Below are positions 36,828 to 44,108 of a DNA stretch of 64,000 nt, in pieces. The position numbers and the translations under genes were made by a program. Numbering within the stretch: the first letter of the stretch is position 1; each line of letters opens with the position of its first letter. The notes below the pieces were generated by a model. That model made no database searches, was not told the DNA's origin, and was given only the letters and a program-made list of their open reading frames with translations. Origin of the DNA: an uncultured Lachnospiraceae bacterium. Its GTDB lineage: Bacteria; Bacillota; Clostridia; Lachnospirales; Lachnospiraceae. The DNA lies in the NCBI GenBank assembly GCA_902788035.1, contig CADAIL010000003.1, positions 104,906-168,905 on the forward strand. The letters are read 5' to 3'.

Positions 36828-37033
36828 CTGCGCTGCCTCCTCTCTCATGTATTATATCTGAGTTTACCATGATGCCGGATGACATGCAAGGCGGATAATT
36901 GTGTGTTCAAGCGCGTGAAATATGATATAATATTAGCGGAAATAGCTCTCATATTACATATCTATTTAAAATATCCGGATAAACGCAGATTTGACACTGC
37001 ATCATCTCAATATCATATCTTTTCATTTCCAAT

Positions 37034-37058
37034 TTACAAAGTGAGCATCCAATAGTTA
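37034..37058 (+). repeat. 25-bp direct repeat, right copy (candidate recombination site)
   Basis: Identical to 28483-28507 and in the same orientation; it ends 50 bp before the first recombinase start codon. That is where an attachment site would be expected for an integrase-bearing element. Confidence 0.85.
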
Positions 37059-37108
37059 TGAGAACTACAAAAACTAAGACCTGACATCACTGAACAAGGA
37101 GGATTGAC

Positions 37109-38701
37109 ATGATACGCACAATGACCAAAATAGACAAAATCCCCGCGCAAACTCGAAAACAAAAGGTTGCCGTTTATTGCCGCGTCTCTTCGGACCGTGA
37201 TACGCAGCTTATCTCCCTCGACAATCAGAAATCGCACTATGAACGCCTGACAGCAGCAATCGGGAATTGGGAGCTAACAGACTACTACTACGAGAAAGGA
37301 ATCTCCGGGACAAAGAAAGAAACGAGACCGGAATTGCAGCGCATGCTTCATGATTGCGAATCTGGAAGGATCGATCTCATACTGACAAAGTCCATCAGTC
37401 GTTTTGCGAGAAATACCACGGACTGCCTCGAACTGGTACGCAGGCTTAATGCGCTTGGCATAAGTATCTATTTTGAAAAGGAAAACCTGAATACAGGGGA
37501 TTCGGACAGTGAACTGATTCTCTCAATTCTCGCCTCACTCGCAGAGGAAGAATCGCATTCTATTTCAGAAAACTGTAAATGGGCAGTTCAAAAGCGCTTC
37601 CAGAACGGCAGCTTTAAACTTTCCCGGCCTCCCTACGGATATGAGTTGCAAGACGGAAAGCTCACCGTGAATCAGGAAGAAGCCCAAATCGTCCGCTATA
37701 TATACGATTGTGTCCTGAAGGGGATGGGAACATGTCTCATCGCTGCGGATCTCAACGCCCGACAGATACCTACCAAGCGCGGAGGCAGTTGGCAGCCGGG
37801 CACAATACAGCATATGATCAGCAACGAAATCTTCATAGGCGACCTGCGCATGCAGAAAACCTGGCGGGACAGCAATTATAAATCACATACTAATTGCGGT
37901 GAACAGCCACAATACTATATTAAAAATCATCACGAAGCTATCGTTTCCCGTGAAGTCTTCGCTTCTGCAAATGCCTCCAACCGCCAACGCGGCCTCGAAA
38001 AGAATAATGTTCCCGGCATAGATGGCAATTCGCAGGATGATCCGCATCTGAACCGCTACTGTTTCACAGGCAAAATCATCTGTGGCTGCTGTGGAAGCGT
38101 CATGAAACGTCAGGTCGTACAGACAGCCGGAGGAAGACGCGCTTTCTGGGTCTGCAGAAAGCACCTCACAGACTCTTCATTATGCGCGCAGCGCAAAATT
38201 CGCGAGGATGATCTTCAGAATACCTATATCACTATGCTCAACAAACTCAGCTATTCCCGGAATCTTCTCCTTCTTCCATACATAAGCGCAGTCACTGCGG
38301 AGGATGGCCGACAGATGAATGATCGACTCAATACAATTCAGACCAGGCTGCAGGATATCCGCAAGGACCGCGACGATCTCGTCTATCGCTACAGTCGCGG
38401 TAGTATTGAGGCAGCTGTGTTTTTTGATAAAACCGTGGCATGTCGACGCGAAGAGAAGGAACTGCTGCGGGAAAAACGTATTACAGAGAGATTTTTCGGA
38501 CATACCTCCTACGCGCAGGCTCTCGATGACTTCATCTCTGACTGGAAGGTTGGAACCGAAAACTTCCCGCAGGATTCCTTCCGCGCTCTAACAGATCACA
38601 TCCAGGTAGGCGACCGGAATCAAGTGACCTTTGTTATGAAATGCGGTCTTCGTCTCAGCGAAGAAATCGGATCGGCAAAGAAATCCGATTCCGGGAGGTG
38701 A
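37109..38701 (+). CDS. Large serine recombinase 1
   Basis: 530 aa. N-terminal resolvase domain with catalytic Ser27 in AVYCRVSSD, GISGTKKETRPELQRM, the DLILTKSISRFARNT helix and SLAEEESHSISEN. Then a Recombinase domain (about 165-290, RPPYGYEL and RGGSWQPGTIQHMISNE), a zinc ribbon (CGCCGS..VCRKH..LCAQ) near 325-365, and a coiled-coil tail. Such enzymes integrate, excise or invert DNA between short specific sites. RBS AAGGAGG. The second recombinase follows after 5 bp, typical of clostridial recombinase pairs. Confidence 0.95.
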   Translation: MIRTMTKIDKIPAQTRKQKVAVYCRVSSDRDTQLISLDNQKSHYERLTAAIGNWELTDYYYEKGISGTKKETRPELQRMLHDCESGRIDLILTKSISRFARNTTDCLELVRRLNALGISIYFEKENLNTGDSDSELILSILASLAEEESHSISENCKWAVQKRFQNGSFKLSRPPYGYELQDGKLTVNQEEAQIVRYIYDCVLKGMGTCLIAADLNARQIPTKRGGSWQPGTIQHMISNEIFIGDLRMQKTWRDSNYKSHTNCGEQPQYYIKNHHEAIVSREVFASANASNRQRGLEKNNVPGIDGNSQDDPHLNRYCFTGKIICGCCGSVMKRQVVQTAGGRRAFWVCRKHLTDSSLCAQRKIREDDLQNTYITMLNKLSYSRNLLLLPYISAVTAEDGRQMNDRLNTIQTRLQDIRKDRDDLVYRYSRGSIEAAVFFDKTVACRREEKELLREKRITERFFGHTSYAQALDDFISDWKVGTENFPQDSFRALTDHIQVGDRNQVTFVMKCGLRLSEEIGSAKKSDSGR

Positions 38702-38706
38702 GCTGA

Positions 38707-40764
38707 ATGGCGCATATTCCCTACGGCTATAAAATCGAAAATGGCCGCGCCGTCATCATTTCCAAGGAAGCCGACCGCATACATTTGCTGTATAATGCCT
38801 TTCTGCAGGGTCTGTCTATTGATGCAGCCGGCAAAAAAGCCGGCATACCGCTAAGCAGATCCGCTGTCGGAAAAATACTCTCCAATCCCGTTTATCTGGG
38901 CGATGATTACTATCCGCAGGTGATCGAAGAATCTCTTTACCGCAAGGTCCAGCTTGAGCGCTCAGGCCGCAGCAATAGCTCTGCGCGCGGATCCTCCGCG
39001 CCTCCTGCCATGCAGTTCCAAACGTCATTCAGATTGATCGATCCGCCGGAAAAAGAGGGGAATGCGGTCATCGACGCACAGAATCTTTACGCCAGTATTG
39101 AATCTCTTGATATAAAAGAAGACCGGTCCTCGTCTTCGCCACTCACCCCTGAATATCGTTCCGAAAGAAAAGTGCGCTGCATCCCTGCCACTTCAATTCT
39201 GAAAAAGGTCAGGAGCGACGAGGCAGCACCGCGCCTTCTGCGTGTTGCCGCCTATTGCCGCGTTTCCACCGATATGGAAGAGCAGGAATCCTCCTATGAA
39301 GCCCAAGTTCGTCATTACACGGAATATATACAGGGCAATCCAGCCTGGGAGCTGGCCGGCATATACGCTGATGAGGGCATCTCCGGCACTGATACGAAAA
39401 AACGTGATGAGTTCAACCGCATGATGGACAACTGTGAGGCCGGAGAGATAGACTTAATTATCACCAAATCCATCTCACGTTTTGCGCGCAATACCGTAGA
39501 CTGCCTCCGCAGCATCCGAAAGCTGAAGTCACAGCAGGTTGCGGTGTATTTTGAGAAAGAAAACATTAACACTTTGGATGCCAAAGGCGAGGTCCTCATT
39601 ACAATCATGGCTTCTCTCGCCCAACAGGAATCTCAGTCCATCAGCCAAAATGTTAAAATGGGCATTCATTACCAATTTCAGCAGGGAAAAGTGCGATTGA
39701 ATCATTCCTGCTTTCTCGGATACACCAAAGATTCTTCCGGAAATCTCATTGTTGTTCAGGAAGAAGCAGATATCGTTCGCCGAATATTCAGAGAGTTTCT
39801 GGCAGGGAAAAGCACCCGCAAAATTGCTCTTGATCTTACGCGTGACGGTATCCCCACGGCCTCCGGACGAGGCAGATGGCACGATTCAACTATACGGTCA
39901 ATGCTCAGAAATGAAAAATATATGGGCGACGTACTGCTTCAGAAGACCTATACCGTCGACTTTCTGACTAAAAAGAAGGCGAAAAATCTGGGAGAATTGC
40001 CCCAGTATTATGTTGAGAACAATCACGAGCCTATTATCTCCCGTGAAACATTCCAGCAGACACAGGGTGAGTTACTGAGACGTGAACATCTCTGCTCCGC
40101 AAGCGGTATGCGCGAAGTACACAGCTGTAAATATGCCCTTTCAGGCCGCATGATCTGCAGCTGCTGCGGCTCTTCTTATCGCCGCATGCGTTCCAAGGTC
40201 CCGACCCAGAACACAATTTGGCGCTGCAAAATGCACCTTCAGTCAAAGGACGCCTGCCCGGGGCGCAGCGTGAAGGAAAATGAGGTCCATGCCGCCATTC
40301 TTGGAGCTCTGAACAGCCTTGCCTCCGAAAAAAAGGAGTTTCAGCATCGCGAGAATCTCCTCCTTCAGAATATCTCCTCAATGCAGGCAGAAATCAACAG
40401 TATTTCCCAAACGATTCTGGAACTTCAGGATCGGCTCGCACACTGCATTGCGCTTCTTGAGATGAATGATGAAGACATATCTATGGCAAATGAGGCGCAT
40501 TTTCTCTCTTCCCGCCTTACCGACATGCAAAACAATAAGAGATGCTTAAACGAAAAAAAGGCCAGCCTCTCCTATGAAGAAGGTCAGCTGGCAAATATGC
40601 TGAATTTCATATGTTCTCACGAAATAAACGGGGCTTTCATTCCGGAAACTGCCTTCAACGAAGAAGATATCATGCTTCTTCTGGAGCAGGTCCGTGTCAT
40701 CGAGCAGGGGTATGTGATTTGCTTCAAGGTCGGAAAAACAATAGATGTAAAAGCAGATATATAA
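38707..40764 (+). CDS. Large serine recombinase 2 with extra N-terminal Recombinase-domain segment
   Basis: 685 aa, about 150 longer than usual. Residues 1-~85 (IPYGYKIENGRAVIISKEAD..GDDYYPQVI) resemble part of a Recombinase domain, usually a separate small gene between two recombinases; here it is fused. After a Ser-rich linker the resolvase domain starts, with catalytic Ser187 in AAYCRVSTD and DLIITKSISRFARNT. A complete Recombinase domain, a zinc ribbon (CSCCGSSYRR..CKMH) near 480-515 and a long coiled coil to the end follow. No terminator is evident downstream. Confidence 0.93.
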   Translation: MAHIPYGYKIENGRAVIISKEADRIHLLYNAFLQGLSIDAAGKKAGIPLSRSAVGKILSNPVYLGDDYYPQVIEESLYRKVQLERSGRSNSSARGSSAPPAMQFQTSFRLIDPPEKEGNAVIDAQNLYASIESLDIKEDRSSSSPLTPEYRSERKVRCIPATSILKKVRSDEAAPRLLRVAAYCRVSTDMEEQESSYEAQVRHYTEYIQGNPAWELAGIYADEGISGTDTKKRDEFNRMMDNCEAGEIDLIITKSISRFARNTVDCLRSIRKLKSQQVAVYFEKENINTLDAKGEVLITIMASLAQQESQSISQNVKMGIHYQFQQGKVRLNHSCFLGYTKDSSGNLIVVQEEADIVRRIFREFLAGKSTRKIALDLTRDGIPTASGRGRWHDSTIRSMLRNEKYMGDVLLQKTYTVDFLTKKKAKNLGELPQYYVENNHEPIISRETFQQTQGELLRREHLCSASGMREVHSCKYALSGRMICSCCGSSYRRMRSKVPTQNTIWRCKMHLQSKDACPGRSVKENEVHAAILGALNSLASEKKEFQHRENLLLQNISSMQAEINSISQTILELQDRLAHCIALLEMNDEDISMANEAHFLSSRLTDMQNNKRCLNEKKASLSYEEGQLANMLNFICSHEINGAFIPETAFNEEDIMLLLEQVRVIEQGYVICFKVGKTIDVKADI

Positions 40765-40772
40765 TGGTTTTC

Positions 40773-40901
40773 TCATTTTATTGATGAATCAGTCCCATTC
40801 TTTTCTGCCCAATAAGTATCCTCATCTTTCTGCCGCACCATGATCCATCCTTTACCAACAGGTAGAGTTGTATCATTCGACCAGTATTGTCGAACAATAT
40901 G
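40773..40901 (-). pseudogene. Possible remnant of a surface-protein C-terminus
   Basis: A 42-codon frame without a start reads HIVRQYWSNDTTLPVGKGW and ends AEKNGTDSSIK. It loosely recalls the QQYWETKDGIEVFGVK and QYYITPDGVTVEG tails of the two surface proteins, and lies between the recombinases and the right cassette. The resemblance is short and may be chance. The rest of 40765-41011 is empty. Confidence 0.25.
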
Positions 40902-41011
40902 TCAAAGCATATGCTCAGACGATAGACCTGCTAGGAAACCCAAAATCACAAAACAAACTTTACGCTTCTTATAGTTTTGTGAATGCCCTATTACCCGCCG
41001 CAAATAAAAGC

Positions 41012-42229
41012 TCAGCGGATAATATCATATTTCCGAAGCAGGTCTATCCTTTTTCTGCCTATTTGTATGGTTCTGGAAGGATCTACCAATCCTAACCTCT
41101 TTCGTTCTGAGATATATCCTACGACCCGCTGCAGCCAAGCGACGGGTAAAAGGAAAGGCAATTTTCGCAGATAGGGATATTTTTTCGACATAGTTCGCAT
41201 GGGCAGAAAAACTGAATTCGTCACAGCTCTCATTTTTTTACCCGCTCGATCAGCCGCCACCGCATCAAGGGTCATTATAGCAGAGTGAGCTCGATTTATA
41301 TCACTTACGCCATACAGTCCTCCACTAAGCACATCCTCAAGGAGCGGATCAGGATTCACTGATATATCTTTAAATATATCCGGCATTTGACTGTCCAGAT
41401 ATCGTTCTCCTATTCGAAACAACCCGGCTGCATATTTCGAAATATGAACCTCCTCACTCTTATTCCGAATTATTTCCCAGTCTATAATCTCATACCACTT
41501 TTCTGCCATGATACAGATATCACATATCTGACGGATTCCAACACCTCCGTAAAGAAAATGCTTATACGCATGGCAAATTAGAAACATAAGATGGTCAGTA
41601 GGTGCCAATGTCCGAACAGGCACGCCATAAATATAAACATTGATTGTCCTGCCCAATACTCCTTTGAAAAGCGAATTGCATTCTGAATATGCGCCTGAAT
41701 CTGTGGAGAACATTTCCCTGTGCACTTCGATATATAAACCACGCTGTCGGTCCCTATAAGTTGTTTCCTGCGATATTCTATGATCCTCGTCACCCTCAGG
41801 CGAAAGGCCAAAGTCCAAAAGCGCAGCATGTAGCGCATCAATCTCCTCTGATCCAATCAGCAGGTCCTCATCAACAGACGACCGTTGTTCAGGATATGGG
41901 TACATACTTCTTACAACTGCACCTTTTAAAACCACAGGATGGAGTCCACGATTCGATAAATACGTGTAAAGAATCAAAAAATCCGCAGTCCTTTGTGCCT
42001 GATTGCAGGTAAGTTCTTTCGCACTTCTTAAAAATGGCTGGGTTATTTTTTCTTTATCTGTATCCGCTTCCCATGACGCCTGTATAATCATGGGGAGCAC
42101 TCTATGTTTCGCGGACATATGAATTATTTCTCTCCGCGTTTTACGCTTCAGATTGTTTCCGATAAGCGCGGGTCGTCCATGTAATGCTGCTGAAAGGATT
42201 TTCAGAAAGAAACTATCTACTTCCCTCAT
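41012..42229 (-). CDS. NTP_transf_5-type nucleotidyltransferase, right cassette
   Basis: 405 aa, exactly as long as its left counterpart. It begins MREVDSFFLKILSAALHGR. Motifs: VVLKGAVVRSMYP (KG at 102-103), QRSSVDEDLLI with Asp120 and Asp122, YIEVHREMF as third carboxylate strand, and a C-terminal FLLPVAWLQRVVGYISERK amphipathic segment. In the first motif Gly-Gly is replaced by Gly-Ala, and the metal motif is DED instead of DID. It is the last gene of the right cassette; in the left cassette the small anchored protein comes after it. Identity with the left copy is low, so the duplication is old. Confidence 0.8.
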   Translation of the reverse strand: MREVDSFFLKILSAALHGRPALIGNNLKRKTRREIIHMSAKHRVLPMIIQASWEADTDKEKITQPFLRSAKELTCNQAQRTADFLILYTYLSNRGLHPVVLKGAVVRSMYPYPEQRSSVDEDLLIGSEEIDALHAALLDFGLSPEGDEDHRISQETTYRDRQRGLYIEVHREMFSTDSGAYSECNSLFKGVLGRTINVYIYGVPVRTLAPTDHLMFLICHAYKHFLYGGVGIRQICDICIMAEKWYEIIDWEIIRNKSEEVHISKYAAGLFRIGERYLDSQMPDIFKDISVNPDPLLEDVLSGGLYGVSDINRAHSAIMTLDAVAADRAGKKMRAVTNSVFLPMRTMSKKYPYLRKLPFLLPVAWLQRVVGYISERKRLGLVDPSRTIQIGRKRIDLLRKYDIIR

Positions 42230-42231
42230 TT

Positions 42232-42654
42232 TTAGAATCCGTCCGTGGCCATGTCTTCCGGGATCATTATCTCTAATTCTCCCTCGTTCTCAAGAATAGC
42301 GGTATCATCTTTTGGTTCTACACCTTCCTGACTCTCTTGTTTCCGGTTCTCTTGCTTCTGGTTCTCTTGCTTCTGGTTCCCTTGTTTCCGGTCATCCTGT
42401 TTCTGGTCATCTCCTTGCCCGGTCGTATCTCCCCCTTCATTGCCGATTTCCTCGACCGTTTTGTCATCCTGCGCTTTTTCGGCGCTGTCTGTGCCCGCTA
42501 TTGAGGCTACGGCACTTTCACTTACCGACGATTCATTCTTACCAGCCTCAGTATTTGATTGGTTATTACGGGAAAAATTCCAAATAAGCACAATTGCTGC
42601 CAGTACTATCAGTGCCCCTACCCACACTTTTTTATTCTTCTGAATAAAGCTCAT
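42232..42654 (-). CDS. Small membrane-anchored acidic protein, right cassette
   Basis: 140 aa from MSFIQKNKKVWVGALIVLA (ATG preceded by AGGTGAG; the slightly earlier GTG is less likely). One N-terminal transmembrane helix (about 9-26, VWVGALIVLAAIVLIWNF). Then a Ser/Asp/Asn-rich stretch, a Gln/Lys repeat region (QKQENQKQENRKQESQ), and the tail GELEIMIPEDMATDGF shared with the left lipoprotein. Topology predicts the tail outside the cell. The start lies inside the end of the PqqD gene, so translation is coupled. No known family. Confidence 0.7.
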   Translation of the reverse strand: MSFIQKNKKVWVGALIVLAAIVLIWNFSRNNQSNTEAGKNESSVSESAVASIAGTDSAEKAQDDKTVEEIGNEGGDTTGQGDDQKQDDRKQGNQKQENQKQENRKQESQEGVEPKDDTAILENEGELEIMIPEDMATDGF

Positions 42655-42949
42655 TCTTCTCACCTGCTTCCATTGATTCCAGATAATTCATTTCCATCAT
42701 ATTTTTGATAATATTATCAATCGCAGTTTTTGTCTCATCAACATCCAAAATCTCATATTCATCTTCGACTGCGATAACGAGTTCCTCCAGTGTTGCTCCG
42801 TTCATCATTCTCTTCCATAAAAACGCGGAGCTTTCATTAATCTGTGTCAGATAAGGACATCTATCAAGTAAAGCCTTTGCTGCGATGAGCACATATTCAC
42901 CGCAAATCTCAGTTAGTACAACGCCCCTTCTTGTTTTATACACCGTCAT
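42632..42949 (-). CDS. PqqD-family protein, right cassette
   Basis: 105 aa: MTVYKTRRGVVLTEICGEYVL gives the beta strands, INESSAFLWKRMMNGATLEEL the first helix typical of PqqD (the N/S-x-x-x-x-x-x-W pattern is clear), and a second helix pair ends MMEMNYLESME. This copy is the more canonical of the two and supports the family call for the left one. ATGA overlap with the kinase upstream, and overlap with the small membrane protein downstream. Confidence 0.82.
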   Translation of the reverse strand: MTVYKTRRGVVLTEICGEYVLIAAKALLDRCPYLTQINESSAFLWKRMMNGATLEELVIAVEDEYEILDVDETKTAIDNIIKNMMEMNYLESMEAGEKNELYSEE

Positions 42950-43680
42950 ATTTCTCTCTCCATGCTTATACTTTCCGATAGTGTTTCTCGAAGTAATACT
43001 GTTGACTTTAAGTCCCCTGTATTCACCATTTTCCAGACAGGCACCACTCTAAGAATCTGGTCGACAATTTCCGCGAGGTTTTGAATCTGTCCTTCTGTTT
43101 CGGGCCTTACAAGAAACTGTTCCAGTATCGGAAGTACCGCGTCAACTGCTGAGACCCGGTATATTCTATTCTCAGCTCCCTGCTCTAACAGAACAATCCC
43201 GGCTGCCTGTCCAACGATCTTGTTCCCTAAATTCTCCTTTCCATTCCAGGATGTAGGATGTACCCATATAGTACCGTCAAGTTTTTTCTCCAGTACAGGC
43301 ATATCACCAGATATCATCGTAATCTCCCCCGGACGAAAAGTCTGCCAGTTAAAATATTGCGTAGATTTCCCTACACCACTGGGACCCGTAATCAGAAACG
43401 CCTTTCCTCGGAATATAAAAGATACACTATGAAAAATACAACATTCGTATTTCAGAATTTCCTTTGCCGTCAGACCTATCAAGCAGCGATACTCCGCATA
43501 TGCTGCTCTGCCATCTTCAAAAATCCTGAATTTCTCAATCTCAGATTCCTCTGCCATCACATCATAGCTCTCCGAGTTTGATCGACGAATATATGACCGA
43601 AAATATCGCTTAGTCCCCTTGTTCCTGAATGAAAAACGAACCATATGGCCCGCATAATCCACCTCGTAAATCTCAGCCAT
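42946..43680 (-). CDS. HPr-kinase-like protein, right cassette
   Basis: 244 aa. Walker A GPSGVGKST at 99-107, preceded by ECCIFHSVSFIF, the usual lead-in strand of HprK-related proteins. Then SGDMPVLEKK (a capping-loop-like GD), HPTSWNGKENLGN and AAGIVLLEQGAENRIYRVS. The C-terminus is helical and ends in ETLSESISM. The N-terminal domain (1-75) is beta-rich and probably binds substrate. It is paralogous to 32766-33503. Kinases of this type phosphorylate serine in RiPP precursors; the substrate here is unproven, and the neighbouring 84-aa protein and the surface protein are the obvious candidates. Confidence 0.83.
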   Translation of the reverse strand: MAEIYEVDYAGHMVRFSFRNKGTKRYFRSYIRRSNSESYDVMAEESEIEKFRIFEDGRAAYAEYRCLIGLTAKEILKYECCIFHSVSFIFRGKAFLITGPSGVGKSTQYFNWQTFRPGEITMISGDMPVLEKKLDGTIWVHPTSWNGKENLGNKIVGQAAGIVLLEQGAENRIYRVSAVDAVLPILEQFLVRPETEGQIQNLAEIVDQILRVVPVWKMVNTGDLKSTVLLRETLSESISMEREI

Positions 43681-43763
43681 TCTTTCCTCACCTGAATCAG
43701 GTCGTTGTGATAATGCGTTTACTAAGTTCAGCAGTAAGAAATTATTACAGAATCTTGCTATAA

Positions 43764-43791
43764 GAATAGCGTGGAATGATCCACGCTATTC
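43764..43791 (-). terminator. Hairpin between small peptide gene and kinase (right)
   Basis: Perfect 11-bp arms GAATAGCGTGG / CCACGCTATTC with a six-base loop, in the 149-bp gap between the 84-aa gene and the kinase. The following minus-strand tract (TTATAG) is only moderately U-rich, suiting an attenuator more than a full stop. Confidence 0.65.
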
Positions 43792-43829
43792 CTTTTCATT
43801 ATAGATTTTGTATCATTCTAGTATTAAAT

Positions 43830-44084
43830 CTAATCTTCAAAATCACTCGGGTCGAATCCATACGACTCCATCCAGATAAGCCAATCATCGTATGTATCCG
43901 GCTCTCCGTTTCCGTCACCATCATAGCCACCTGCAAACATGGTCAGCCATTCTTCATAATCGCATGGATATGGATCTATGCCTGTTTGAGCACTGCCATG
44001 GCCAATAATAGTGCCTGAGGATCCAGAATCAGGAATCAACCCCCCTGATAGTATAACAGGTGTCACAAATCTTCTCTTTGCCAT
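43830..44084 (-). CDS. Small acidic protein (84 aa), candidate RiPP precursor or EF-hand-like peptide, right cassette
   Basis: RBS AAAGGAG before ATG, 24 bp after the surface-protein stop. The N-terminus RRFVTPVILSGGL fits the F/Y-x-x-P-x-(L/I) pattern that lasso leaders offer to PqqD-like proteins (Phe6, Pro9, Ile11). A Gly/Ser-rich linker follows. The C-terminal half contains a 12-residue EF-hand/dockerin-like loop, DGDGNGEPDTYD at 55-66, between two similar helices (YEEWLTMFAGGY and YDDWLIWMESYG). One Cys (41). No signal peptide. It could be a peptide substrate of the kinase and nucleotidyltransferase, a calcium-binding partner of the surface protein, or both. Confidence 0.7.
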   Translation of the reverse strand: MAKRRFVTPVILSGGLIPDSGSSGTIIGHGSAQTGIDPYPCDYEEWLTMFAGGYDGDGNGEPDTYDDWLIWMESYGFDPSDFED

Positions 44085-44108
44085 ATTGATTGCTCCTTTC
44101 TCATTATA

